64,000 nt of DNA from Leptofilum sp965223285 (GCF_965223285.1 NZ_OZ244997.1:2914001-2978000); one strand, 5' to 3'. Numbered from the stretch's first letter, positions 32,679 to 41,225 are shown. Numbers and translations are program-made. Notes: a model not told the origin generated them from the sequence alone.

Positions 32679-33179
32679 TTAATCGTTAGGGAACTTCCCC
32701 ACCCAGCCCACTTCGATGCCCGCTTCAGCCCACAGCCGCTCACACAGTTCGCCAATGTGCAGTTGCAGATGGCGAATATTGTAGAATTGCAGCTCCAGCT
32801 TGTTGAGCGGAATCCAGTCAAAGCCAGAGGGGGCTTCTGGGTTGAGCTGGCTAGTTTGTTTTGTGATCTCATTTTGGCAGATGGCCAGATAATCCAGCAT
32901 CTCGGCCTGACTGTACGGTTCGCCTCGTTCCCATGGTTCATCTGGTACCCAGGGCGTTGGCCCAAAAGCGTTGAGGTTTGGCCGATGCTTCTCCCACGGG
33001 ACGAAAGCAGCTTCTTCTGGCTGGGCATAGAGGTGGGCGTAAAAGAGGGCGTGGTAGGCAACGTGCCAGAAGGGGTTGGCGTGGCTGGCATCTTGCCACA
33101 AATCATCAGGGCATTTTTCGATAACTTGCTTCATCATCTCCAAAGCGGCTAAATATTGAGAGGTAATTTCTTTGTGCAT
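32679..33179 (-). CDS. DinB-family protein
   Basis: About 166 residues, read as a DinB four-helix bundle. Conserved histidines appear in NPFWHVAYHALFYAHLY and in NIRHLQLHIGELCERL, positions where DinB/YfiT proteins bind a metal. Members act as thiol-dependent transferases or hydrolases, but the substrate is not predictable. The ATG at 33179 has AAAGGAAAAG upstream; a much longer in-frame extension to 33461 covers the neighbouring gene and is rejected. It is the third gene of a tight three-gene unit. Confidence 0.8.
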   Translation of the reverse strand: MHKEITSQYLAALEMMKQVIEKCPDDLWQDASHANPFWHVAYHALFYAHLYAQPEEAAFVPWEKHRPNLNAFGPTPWVPDEPWERGEPYSQAEMLDYLAICQNEITKQTSQLNPEAPSGFDWIPLNKLELQFYNIRHLQLHIGELCERLWAEAGIEVGWVGKFPND

Positions 33180-33192
33180 ATCTTTTCCTTTG

Positions 33193-33567
33193 TTATTCAA
33201 TCGTTTTGGGTGTGCCTTGATGAAACCGAATTTGCCAGGAACGGCCGTTCCAAACCCAAAGGGAGCTGCGTAATGTTTCTCGGTATGGATTGCCCAGATC
33301 ATCAACATGGGCAGACGTGTAGGTGAGCAAAGCAACGCCTTCTGCCAACAGCGAAACTGTGTACTGGGTGGCGTGTATTTCTGGCAGAGGATTTTCTTGT
33401 TGAAGGGCTGCGATGATTTGGGAACGGCCGTAACGAGCACCAGAGCGGCCAAATTCTTCAAAGTCCGGGTGGAGCAATGCTTCCAACTTGCCTAAATCAT
33501 GCCTCACGCCGTTTGTGTGCAGCATCTCTTCCAGATGGCGCAATGTCAGAAGCAGATTGTGAACCAT
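33193..33567 (-). CDS. DUF4440 / SnoaL-like (NTF2-fold) protein
   Basis: A 124-residue protein with the DUF4440 pattern: RHDLGKLEALLHPDFEEFGRSGARYGRSQIIAALQQE, then strand-rich VSLLAEGVALLTYTSAHV and SSLWVWNGRSWQIRFHQGTP. The NTF2-like cone often binds small hydrophobic molecules or serves as an enzyme. Thirteen bases separate its stop from the DinB gene downstream and 17 from the one upstream, so the three are likely one operon. No catalytic residue can be assigned. Confidence 0.8.
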   Translation of the reverse strand: MVHNLLLTLRHLEEMLHTNGVRHDLGKLEALLHPDFEEFGRSGARYGRSQIIAALQQENPLPEIHATQYTVSLLAEGVALLTYTSAHVDDLGNPYRETLRSSLWVWNGRSWQIRFHQGTPKTIE

Positions 33568-33584
33568 AGATTGATTGTCACGAA

Positions 33585-34097
33585 CTACGCTTCATTTGAT
33601 TTTTCTACAATTTTTAATTCCCCGAGGGAATTGGCAAAGCTCCAAACATCCTGCCTAGGGTGTGGCACACCGAGCTTTGTCAACAGCGCGTGTATCTGCG
33701 TACGGTGCTCAATCCCATGATGGATTTCTGCGTTGATGAGAACCCATGCTTTGAACTCGGCTACTTCATTGTCATCTTCAAAACGGATTGGCTTATCGGG
33801 ATCAGTCTGCCTTGCATAGTCACGCAATGCTGTACCTGATTGTTGTGCCATCTCACGCAATTGTTCCATGCTCAGACTATCCCAATCGGTATCAGCCGCC
33901 CAAAAGTTTGTGCCAGATAGATCACGTAGGGCATTTCCTTCACCTTGGATAATGTGGACAATGAGGGGTTTGATTTGGCCGAAAATGCCCTCAACTTCCA
34001 CAGCTAGCTGCTCTTCAGTCAGTGTCGCACAAACAGCTATCAACTCTATATTTGCTTTGAGATTCGCCTCAAACTGTTTATCAATAAAACTTGTCAT
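33585..34097 (-). CDS. DinB-family protein
   Basis: A 170-residue DinB-like four-helix protein. TSFIDKQFEANLKANIELI starts the first helix, IKPLIVHIIQGEGNALRDL carries the first metal histidine, and INAEIHHGIEHRTQIHALLTKLG carries the second pair. The start is set at ATG 34097, since the longer frame to 34415 only overlaps the divergent rRNA methyltransferase gene. First gene of the DinB/DUF4440/DinB unit. Confidence 0.78.
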   Translation of the reverse strand: MTSFIDKQFEANLKANIELIAVCATLTEEQLAVEVEGIFGQIKPLIVHIIQGEGNALRDLSGTNFWAADTDWDSLSMEQLREMAQQSGTALRDYARQTDPDKPIRFEDDNEVAEFKAWVLINAEIHHGIEHRTQIHALLTKLGVPHPRQDVWSFANSLGELKIVEKSNEA

Positions 34098-34230
34098 ATT
34101 GAAGCCTGTTAGGGTGGCATTTTGGTTTATAGAAAAATTACATAATACGTAAACGTGTGCCGACAGTATAAATTGTTTCCCAATCACGATCAACCAGAGC
34201 AGATGTGTGCAGCCTGCTGGCGGAGTTGGT

Positions 34231-35118
34231 ATGATGAAGGGTATGGATAAAGATGAGGCATTGATTACGGCCGTTACCACCGCCATCAAACAGTCCAAAA
34301 AGTACGGCGACACCAGCGAAGCCACCATCCGCCAACTGGCCGAGGAGGCGGCGCGCCAGCACAAAAAACCCAAAGCGGCTATTAAAGCTGTGCGCGCCCG
34401 GCTACACAGCATCATGGCACCGTATCTAGGCGATCCGGATTATGCGGCCATGGCCCAGCAACTCAGCGAAGCGTTTGCCCACAACGACCAGGATCGCATT
34501 ACTCAGCTTTGCCTCGCCAGCCTGGACGCCCACCTCTCCACCCGTGAACGGCTGCCCATTATGGCCGATTTTTACCGCGAAATCTTTGCCGTTACTGGCC
34601 AGCCGCAAGCCATTTTGGACATTGCCTGCGCCCTCAACCCAATAGCACTGCGCTGGATGTACCCGGCGGACAGTAATGTCGCTACGCGACCGCTTGGCGA
34701 ACAGTTATCAGTAAACGGTAATCAGTTGCGGTTTTATGCGTATGATATCCATGAGCCGCGCATTCGGTTTATCAACCATTATTTCCAGCTAGAAGGGTTA
34801 GAGCCACTGGCGCGGGTGCAGGATGTGGCTATGCACTTTCCGCAGGAGCAAGCAGATGTGGCTCTGTTCCTCAAAGAGATGCCTCGCTTTACCCGCAACT
34901 ATGGCAATTTGGGACGGCCGTTGCTCCAAGCCCTCAACGTCCGCTGGTTAGTTATCTCCTACCCTAGCGTCAGCACTCACGGCGGGCGCAACCTCACCAA
35001 CCGCTACCGCGACTTTATGCACAAGCTCATCGACGGTTTGCCCTGGCCCCTTACCGAGCTTCTGTTCGACGGCGAACTCGTCTTCATCATTGAAAAACAA
35101 CCCAAATTCGTCAAGTGA
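34231..35118 (+). CDS. Homologue of 16S rRNA m7G1405 methyltransferases (FmrO/Rmt family)
   Basis: About 295 residues. An N-terminal helical domain (ALITAVTTAIKQSKKYGDTSEATIRQLAEEAA) precedes the Rossmann fold with LDAHLSTRERLPIMADFYREIF, ILDIACALNPIALRWM and the core FLKEMPRFTRNYGNLGRPLLQAL. This is the architecture of aminoglycoside-resistance m7G1405 methyltransferases. The SAM motif reads ACALNP rather than GCGLNP. A stretch at residues ~150-168 (around ATRPLGEQLSVNGNQL) is an insertion that contains a spacer-type repeat. ATG 34231 has GGAG five bases upstream; later ATGs at 34234 and 34243 are possible. Confidence 0.85.
   Translation: MMKGMDKDEALITAVTTAIKQSKKYGDTSEATIRQLAEEAARQHKKPKAAIKAVRARLHSIMAPYLGDPDYAAMAQQLSEAFAHNDQDRITQLCLASLDAHLSTRERLPIMADFYREIFAVTGQPQAILDIACALNPIALRWMYPADSNVATRPLGEQLSVNGNQLRFYAYDIHEPRIRFINHYFQLEGLEPLARVQDVAMHFPQEQADVALFLKEMPRFTRNYGNLGRPLLQALNVRWLVISYPSVSTHGGRNLTNRYRDFMHKLIDGLPWPLTELLFDGELVFIIEKQPKFVK
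34701..34729. repeat. CAGTAATCAGTAA-type repeat inside the rRNA methyltransferase gene
   Basis: CAGTTATCAGTAAACGGTAATCAGT-like sequence (three imperfect ATCAGT units), in frame, matches the spacer repeat family at 13808, 47612 and 49044. Confidence 0.7.
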
Positions 35119-35304
35119 ATGAAGCTGTTACAATACCAAGCAAAGGTCATGATTTTTGTCACCTCACGGCTTTAATCATTACCGTGTATGCTCTGAGTAT
35201 TGTGTAATCGGCCAAAATATACCCACTATTTCCCCAGATAGAGTTGCCGATTATGGTAAAAGCAGAAGGCAGAATATATCTAACAAAATAGGTGAGCAGT
35301 CGAA

Positions 35305-37518
35305 ATGAAACGATTAGGTGTTTTAACCAGCGGCGGCGACGCCCAGGGAATGAATGCTGCTGTGCGTGCTGTCGTGCGTATGGCACTAGAAAATGATGTA
35401 GAAGTATTTGCCATCTACGAAGGGTACCAGGGCATGGTAGATGGGGGTAACCAGATACGCCCTATTGGCTGGAACGATGTGGGCGGTATTTTGCATCAGG
35501 GGGGCACGGCCATTGGTTCTGCCCGCTGCCTGGAATTTCGCGAGCGCAGCGGACGGCTAAAGGCGGTACGAAATCTGCTGGCGCACGGCATCGACAGTCT
35601 AGTCATTATCGGCGGCGATGGTAGCCTAACGGGTGCGCAATTTTTGTACGATGAGTGGCCCAGCCTGGTGAACGAACTCGCCGAATCTGGGCAAATTACC
35701 AGGCATACGGCCGTAAACCACCCCCACGTTCAAATTGCAGGCATCATTGGCTCTATTGACAACGATATGTACGGCTCTGATGTGACGACCGGTTCCGACA
35801 CGGCCTTGCACCGAATCATCGAAGCAACCGACGCCATCTCCAGCACGGCCGCCAGCCACCAGCGCATCTTTGTGGTTGAGGTGATGGGGCGACGCTGTGG
35901 CTATCTGGCACTGATGGGGGCTATGGCTGGCGGTGCCGATTGGGTCTTTATCCCCGAAAATCCTCCTGATCTGGACAATTGGGAAGACAAAATGTGTGAA
36001 GTGATGCGCCTGGGGCGGGAAGCCGGTCGTCGCGACATCATTGTGATGGTGGCGGAGGGTGCCCAAGATCGCGATGGCAAACCCGTCACCAGCGAATATG
36101 TGAAAGAGGTGCTAGAAAGCCGCCTGGGCGAAGAAACCCGTATTACGGTGCTGGGGCATGTGCAGCGCGGTGGTGCCCCCAGCGCGTTCGACCGCAACCT
36201 CAGCACGCTGTTGGGTGCCGCAGCTGTAGATCATTTATTGGCTGCCAACAGTCATGAAAAACCGTTTGTTATGGGTATTCGCGGCAACAAGATTACCCGC
36301 ACCCCGCTTGATGAAGCCCTGGAAAAAACACATGCTGTGGCCCAGGCTAGCCGAGAAGAGCGATACGAAGATGCGATGCAGCAGCGGGGCAAAAGTTTTA
36401 ACGAATCCTTCCATATTGTACGCACGATGGTTCGTGCCCTGCCCCATCCGCCCACACCCGGCCAGCGGCGGATGCGTATTGCCGTGCTAAACGCTGGTGG
36501 GCTGGCTCCCGGCATGAATACGGCCGTACGGACGGCCGTGCGCCTAGGCACCGATAAAGGCCACATCATGCTCGGTGTGCAAAACGGCTTCCCTGGCCTG
36601 GTAAAAGGAGAGATTCGGGAGATGGACTGGATGAGCGTCTCTGGCTGGGCTTCGCAGGGGGGTGCCGAGCTAGGTACCAATCGCATTGTCCCCTCCGGCA
36701 GCGACTTTTACGCCATTGCCCGCTCTCTGGAGGAACACCAAATTGACGGCCTGTTGATGATTGGCGGCTGGACGGGGTACGAAAGCGTCTTAAAATTGAT
36801 GGAACAGCGGCAAACCTTCCCAGCCAACAACATCCCAATGGTGTGTGTACCGGCCACCATCAACAACAACATGCCAGGGGCAGAACTTTGCATTGGGGCA
36901 GACACCGCCCTCAACAACATCGTGCAGGCTGTAGACAAAATCAAGCAATCGGCCGTTGCCTCGCGCCGCGTGTTTGTGGTTGAGGTTATGGGACGTAATT
37001 GTGGCTATCTCGCCCTGATGAGTGCCCTGGCCACCGGTGCCGAACGCGTCTATACCAATGAAGAAGGCGTCACCTCCAGCAAGTTGATCAACGATGTCAA
37101 AGAGCTAATTACCGGATTTAATAAAGGCAAGCGGCTAGGGTTAATGATTCGCAATGAAAATGCCAACAAAGTGTATACAACTGCGTTCATTAGTGCCTTG
37201 TTTGAGGAAGAGGGAGGCGATCTATTTGACGTGCGTGAAGCCATTCTGGGGCACTTGCAACAAGGCGGTGATCCCTCACCCTTTGACCGGATTTTGGCCA
37301 CGCGGCTCGCGTCACACGCCATCAATCATATAGAAGAGCAGATTGATGCTGGGAACTCGACCTGTTTTTGCCTGGGTCAGGTTGGTGGTTCACTGGTCTT
37401 TACCGATATGGAAGACGTGCCGCGCATGTATGACATGGAAAAGAAACGGCCGAAAAAGCAATGGTGGATGGATTTGCACCCAATTGCCCGCGTCCTGGCC
37501 AAACCTGCACCTCATTAG
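35305..37518 (+). CDS. pfkA: Tandem-domain ATP-type 6-phosphofructokinase
   Basis: A 737-residue protein made of two PFK domains in tandem, the layout of animal and fungal PFK. The N-half starts VLTSGGDAQGMNAAVRAVV and has GGDGS (~103-107) and GSIDND (~149-154), glycine residues that mark ATP use. The C-half starts near residue 387 (IAVLNAGGLAPGMNTAVRTAV). Its catalytic loop is degenerate (PATINNN for TIDND), so it is probably regulatory. Expected reaction: fructose-6-phosphate plus ATP to fructose-1,6-bisphosphate. A second PFK gene follows 335 bp on. Confidence 0.93.
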   Translation: MKRLGVLTSGGDAQGMNAAVRAVVRMALENDVEVFAIYEGYQGMVDGGNQIRPIGWNDVGGILHQGGTAIGSARCLEFRERSGRLKAVRNLLAHGIDSLVIIGGDGSLTGAQFLYDEWPSLVNELAESGQITRHTAVNHPHVQIAGIIGSIDNDMYGSDVTTGSDTALHRIIEATDAISSTAASHQRIFVVEVMGRRCGYLALMGAMAGGADWVFIPENPPDLDNWEDKMCEVMRLGREAGRRDIIVMVAEGAQDRDGKPVTSEYVKEVLESRLGEETRITVLGHVQRGGAPSAFDRNLSTLLGAAAVDHLLAANSHEKPFVMGIRGNKITRTPLDEALEKTHAVAQASREERYEDAMQQRGKSFNESFHIVRTMVRALPHPPTPGQRRMRIAVLNAGGLAPGMNTAVRTAVRLGTDKGHIMLGVQNGFPGLVKGEIREMDWMSVSGWASQGGAELGTNRIVPSGSDFYAIARSLEEHQIDGLLMIGGWTGYESVLKLMEQRQTFPANNIPMVCVPATINNNMPGAELCIGADTALNNIVQAVDKIKQSAVASRRVFVVEVMGRNCGYLALMSALATGAERVYTNEEGVTSSKLINDVKELITGFNKGKRLGLMIRNENANKVYTTAFISALFEEEGGDLFDVREAILGHLQQGGDPSPFDRILATRLASHAINHIEEQIDAGNSTCFCLGQVGGSLVFTDMEDVPRMYDMEKKRPKKQWWMDLHPIARVLAKPAPH

Positions 37519-37853
37519 ATTGCAGCACCTAGCTCAATAACAAACAAATTCAGAGTAGCCGTTCGGTCCCGAAATCGTTAAATTACACCCGAACGGCTAC
37601 TTTGCAATCAATTAGAAATTGGGGGTGGTTTTCTTCTATTTTCCCGCAGACAGATTCCAAATGAAGAGGTAAAATCGTTGATGCCTCACATGGCGTTGAA
37701 AATATGCAAAAGCCAAAAAGAATATTCAACGAGACGATTAGACGAGCCTCGCAATTGGCTTTTAGTTGAGCAAACCACACAGAAATCGCTTATTGGCTTT
37801 CGAAACAGATGCTGTGGTTTGCCTAAATCTGTCAGCTTTCAAAAAAGGAGCAA
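37519..37853. other. 335-bp spacer between the two phosphofructokinase genes
   Basis: It holds the hairpin at 37554-37601 near the first gene's end and otherwise no gene. AAAAAAGGAGCAA before the second PFK is its ribosome site. No clear promoter pair is seen. Confidence 0.5.
37554..37601 (+). terminator. Long-loop hairpin after pfkA
   Basis: A perfect 13-bp stem AGTAGCCGTTCGG / CCGAACGGCTACT with a 22-base loop, followed by only TTT. It probably ends or stabilises the pfkA transcript; the weak T-run makes termination uncertain. Confidence 0.55.
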
Positions 37854-39026
37854 ATGATGACGAAAATTGGCATTTTAACAGGTGGAGGGGACGTACCTGG
37901 CCTGAATCCTTGCATTAAGGCAGTGGTGAACCGCGCCATTGATGAGGGATACGAAATTGTAGGTATCCGGCGCGGCTGGGGTGGTTTACTTGAACTTAAC
38001 CGTGATGATCCCTCCTCAATAGAAACGCACGTGCTGCCGCTCAATAAGAAGGTGGTTCGTACCATTGACCGCACGGGTGGCACCATGCTGCACACCAGCC
38101 GCACCCATCCCGGCAAGGTAAAACCGACTGGCGTACCTGACTTTTTGCGCGATCCTGAACATCCAGAAGCAGAAGCGGCTGACATGAGCCTGCGGGACTT
38201 TACGCCCCATATCATGAAAAATCTGGAGTTCTTGGGCATCGACACGCTCATTCCCATTGGCGGTGATGATACGTTGAGCTATGGTGAGCGGCTGCACAGT
38301 GAGGGCATTCGCGTGCTGGCTATCCCCAAAACGATGGACAACGATGTTTACGGCACAGATTACTGCATTGGGTTCAGTACGGCCGTTACCCGCAGCGTCC
38401 AGTTCATTCATCAGCTACGCACCAGCACTGGCTCGCATGAGCGCATTGCCGTCGTCGAGTTATTTGGCCGTAACTCCGGCGAAACCAGTCTCATCAGCTC
38501 TTACCTGGCCGGTGTGGACCGGGCTGTCATCTCTGAAGTGCCGTTTGACCCAGAAAAACTGGCCGAGCTGGTGCTGCAAGATAAACGGGCGAATCCCAGT
38601 AACTATGCCATGGTTACCGTCAGTGAGGGAGCGCACATGGTTGGCGGCAAGGTTGTAGAGTATGGCGAAGCAGATGCGTACGGCCACCGTAAACTGGGCG
38701 GCATCGGCGAAATCACCGGTGAAGCCATCAAAAAGATTACGGGTGAAAACATCATTAATCAGAAAGTTTCCTACCTCATGCGCTCCGGTGCGCCAGACGC
38801 GCTGGACCTGATGGTGGCCACGAACTATGCCAACATGGCTGTGGATCTGATACGCGATGATGTAAGCGGCCGTATGGTTGCCCTGCGCGACGGCAAATAT
38901 TCGCACATCCCGATGAGTACCGTTACCAGTGGTGTCAAGCGCGTGGACGTGGATGAACTGTACGATGTGAAAGAGTATCGTCCCCGTATTCGCCATGTGA
39001 TGGGCAAACCAATGTTCCTGTATTAA
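37854..39026 (+). CDS. 6-phosphofructokinase, PPi-type signature
   Basis: A 390-residue single-domain PFK: IGILTGGGDVPGLNPCIKAVV, IPIGGDDTLSYG and PKTMDNDVYGTDYCIGFSTA. Asp in GGDD and Lys in PKT are the two residues that, in characterised family members, replace glycines and switch the phosphoryl donor from ATP to pyrophosphate. A reversible PPi-dependent enzyme is therefore expected. The catalytic TMDND aspartates are intact, as is the GRNSGETSLIS region. It starts with a strong AAGGAG. It complements the ATP-type PFK just upstream. Confidence 0.88.
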   Translation: MMTKIGILTGGGDVPGLNPCIKAVVNRAIDEGYEIVGIRRGWGGLLELNRDDPSSIETHVLPLNKKVVRTIDRTGGTMLHTSRTHPGKVKPTGVPDFLRDPEHPEAEAADMSLRDFTPHIMKNLEFLGIDTLIPIGGDDTLSYGERLHSEGIRVLAIPKTMDNDVYGTDYCIGFSTAVTRSVQFIHQLRTSTGSHERIAVVELFGRNSGETSLISSYLAGVDRAVISEVPFDPEKLAELVLQDKRANPSNYAMVTVSEGAHMVGGKVVEYGEADAYGHRKLGGIGEITGEAIKKITGENIINQKVSYLMRSGAPDALDLMVATNYANMAVDLIRDDVSGRMVALRDGKYSHIPMSTVTSGVKRVDVDELYDVKEYRPRIRHVMGKPMFLY

Positions 39027-39033
39027 ACAATTA

Positions 39034-39097
39034 GCCACAGAGTACACAGAGAGTTTCGAGAGCTTTGTTCTCTTAATCTCTCTGTGCGCTCTGTGGC
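39034..39097. repeat. Spacer hairpin repeat, CCACAGAG type
   Basis: GCCACAGAG (39034-39042) and the exact complement CTCTGTGGC (39089-39097), with inner ACACAGAGAG/CTCTCTGTG also pairing. Same family as 8119-8186. Confidence 0.8.
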
Positions 39098-39130
39098 AAA
39101 AAACCCCACCTTTTCTGCTAAAATAGCATC

Positions 39131-39862
39131 ATGCACCGCTTTTTTGTAGACCCTCAACATTTTGTGGGCGAGCGGGTTATTTTGCCGCCAAATATTGCCC
39201 ATCAAATCCGCAATGTGCTGCGGCTACGGCCCGGTACGGCTATTTTGGTGCTAGACAACAGCGGAGCAGAGTACGAGGTACTGTTACGACTAGTAGACAG
39301 GCAGCAGGTGGTGGGGGAAGCGATTGCCAAACGGCCGTCGCCCAACGAACCGTCTGTGCAGTTAACGCTGTATCAAGCATTGATGAAGCGCGATAAGTTT
39401 GAGTGGGTATTGCAAAAGGGCACCGAGATTGGTGTCAGCCACTTTATTCCCATCGTTACCCGACGCAGCCTGGTCCAAGAAATTGACATAAAAGCGAGCA
39501 AGCAGGCCCGCTGGCGCAAAATTCTCACCGAAGCTGCCGAACAATCCCGTCGCGGCTGTATTCCCGAACTGCACCCGCCACAAACGCTGGCACAAGCGTT
39601 AGCGCACCACCCCAACCAGCCCGGCTTCATTGCCTGGGAGGAAGAAGAGAGCTTAAGTTTGCGGGAGGCGTTAATGGATGTGAAACGGCCGTCTCACATC
39701 TCACTTTTCATTGGCCCAGAGGGTGGCTTTGCGCCAGAAGAAGTAGAAGCTGTGCAAGCGGCGGGCATCCAGGCAATTTCCTTAGGCAAGCGCATTCTCA
39801 GGGCAGAAACGGCCGCACTAGTTGCCTCCGCCCTCATTTTGTACCAACTTGAAGAAGTATAA
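39131..39862 (+). CDS. rsmE: 16S rRNA (uracil1498-N3)-methyltransferase
   Basis: A 243-residue SPOUT methyltransferase. The N-terminal PUA-like domain (MHRFFVDPQHFVGERVILPPNIAHQIRNVLRL) leads to a knotted domain with YQALMKRDKFEWVLQKGTEIGV, SRRGCIPELHPP, LFIGPEGGFAPEEVEAVQAAG and SLGKRILRAETAAL. The last two form the SAM site. It methylates U1498 in helix 44 of 16S rRNA. Another h44 methyltransferase gene, rsmI, follows after a toxin-antitoxin module that appears to have inserted between them. Confidence 0.95.
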   Translation: MHRFFVDPQHFVGERVILPPNIAHQIRNVLRLRPGTAILVLDNSGAEYEVLLRLVDRQQVVGEAIAKRPSPNEPSVQLTLYQALMKRDKFEWVLQKGTEIGVSHFIPIVTRRSLVQEIDIKASKQARWRKILTEAAEQSRRGCIPELHPPQTLAQALAHHPNQPGFIAWEEEESLSLREALMDVKRPSHISLFIGPEGGFAPEEVEAVQAAGIQAISLGKRILRAETAALVASALILYQLEEV

Positions 39863-39925
39863 TGCAAATAGAATTTGTGTTATGATTGGCAAAGATTCAA
39901 GTATGGTTAGCCTAGGTGAAAAGCT

Positions 39926-40165
39926 ATGATCACGATAGAAGTTGACGATTTTGGCAAAATTTATCAGAAATACATCAAACGTCTGGAAGCAGGAGAAACG
40001 ATCTTATTAACGCGCAAAGGTAAGCCCGTTGCAGAAATCACACCCACACCTCAAAACCTGAAAAATTTACGCCCATTTGGCCTCAGTGCCAGTAAATTTG
40101 TAACGCCTGATGATTTTAATAATCCCCTACCTGCTGAACTTTTAGACGCTTTTGAAGGGAAATGA
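39926..40165 (+). CDS. vapB: Phd/YefM-type antitoxin
   Basis: A 79-residue antitoxin: ITIEVDDFGKIYQKYIKRLEAGETILLTRKGKPVAEITP is the Phd/YefM DNA-binding pattern, and the acidic/hydrophobic C-terminus (DDFNNPLPAELLDAFEG) should wrap the toxin. It overlaps the PIN toxin gene by four bases (ATGA-type). The module lacks the ACGGCCGT palindrome and is more A+T-rich than its neighbours. Confidence 0.9.
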   Translation: MITIEVDDFGKIYQKYIKRLEAGETILLTRKGKPVAEITPTPQNLKNLRPFGLSASKFVTPDDFNNPLPAELLDAFEGK

Positions 40166-40548
40166 AACTTCTACTAGATACTCACATTTTTCTTTGGTAC
40201 ATAAGTGCTGACAAGAAACTTCCTCAGAAATTTCAGGATGAAATCCGAAATCCAGACAATCAGGTTTATTTAAGCACCATTTCACTTTGGGAAGTGATCA
40301 TAAAACATCAGATTGGTAAATTGCCCTTACCAAACTCCCCCCAGCTTTTCATTCCTCAAGAAAGGCAACGTCATCAAATAGAAGGCCTTGACTTAGACGA
40401 AGAGAGCGTTTGCCAGTTGGCCACACTACCTTATTTGCATCGTGATCCTTTCGACAGAATGCTAATTTGCCAAGCGCAATCAAACCAAATGACGTTAGTA
40501 ACACTTGATAGTGCCATCTTACAATACTCGGTTGCTACACTCCCCTGA
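40162..40548 (+). CDS. vapC: PIN-domain ribonuclease toxin (VapC type)
   Basis: A 128-residue PIN protein. LLLDTHIFLWYIS holds the first acidic residue, STISLWEVIIKHQIGK the glutamate, and YLHRDPFDRMLICQAQ plus LVTLDSAILQY the remaining acids. Members cut tRNA or rRNA under Mg2+ and are silenced by the partner antitoxin encoded directly upstream. This type, with THIFLW and HRDPFDR, usually pairs with Phd-like antitoxins, as seen here. Confidence 0.93.
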   Translation: MKLLLDTHIFLWYISADKKLPQKFQDEIRNPDNQVYLSTISLWEVIIKHQIGKLPLPNSPQLFIPQERQRHQIEGLDLDEESVCQLATLPYLHRDPFDRMLICQAQSNQMTLVTLDSAILQYSVATLP

Positions 40549-40556
40549 ATTTGTCT

Positions 40557-41225
40557 ATGCTCTATCTCGTCGCTACCCCCATTGGTAACCTTGGTGACAT
40601 GACGCTGCGTGCGCTGGAAACGCTGCGACTGGTTGATGTGGTTGCCAGTGAAGACACTCGCAAGACGGGTCGCCTGCTTAAGCATTTTGAAATTGACAAG
40701 CCGCAGCTTGCCTTTCATGAGCACAACGAAGCCAAAGCCGGGCAAAAGATCATAAACTTACTACACGAAGACAAATCGGTGGCAGTGGTGACAGATGCAG
40801 GGACACCGGGCATCTCCGATCCCGGCTACTCAATTGTGCAGCGGGCTGTGGCGGAAGAGTTGCCCGTTACTATGATTCCAGGCCCGACGGCGTTGATTAT
40901 GGCACTGGTTTTGTCTGGTTTACCTGCCCACGCCTTCACCTTTCGCGGCTTCCCCCCACGCAAAAGCGGCAAGCGGCAGCGCTTTTTAGCCGTCGATGCC
41001 GAATCGCCACACACCCTCATTTTCTACGAGAGTCCGTATCGGCTCAAGCCATTTTTGAAAGATGCGTTGGCAGTTTATGGGGATCGGGAAACGGCCGTTT
41101 GCAATGAACTCACCAAGCTATACGAATCGGTTCACCGGGGATGCCTCTCCGAACTCATTACCTATTTTAAGGAAGAAGAGCCGCGTGGGGAATACGTAGT
41201 GGTGATCAGTGGCTTTGCCCAGTGA
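40557..41225 (+). CDS. rsmI: 16S rRNA (cytidine1402-2'-O)-methyltransferase
   Basis: A ~222-residue tetrapyrrole-methylase-fold enzyme: LYLVATPIGNLGDMTLRALETLR, ASEDTRKTGRLLKHFEI, VVTDAGTPGISDPGY and IPGPTALIMALVLSGLP. It 2'-O-methylates C1402 in the 16S decoding site. The C-terminal zinc-free extension seen in some orthologues is lacking, giving a short form. The ATG at 40557 lies eight bases after the vapC stop; TTG at 40551 is the only other candidate and has no better ribosome site. Confidence 0.95.
   Translation: MLYLVATPIGNLGDMTLRALETLRLVDVVASEDTRKTGRLLKHFEIDKPQLAFHEHNEAKAGQKIINLLHEDKSVAVVTDAGTPGISDPGYSIVQRAVAEELPVTMIPGPTALIMALVLSGLPAHAFTFRGFPPRKSGKRQRFLAVDAESPHTLIFYESPYRLKPFLKDALAVYGDRETAVCNELTKLYESVHRGCLSELITYFKEEEPRGEYVVVISGFAQ

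Noticed and set aside
33193..33461. N-terminal extension of the DinB protein gene
   Set aside because: The extra ~94 codons lie over the DUF4440 gene in another frame and lack similarity; the ATG at 33179 has a good ribosome site.
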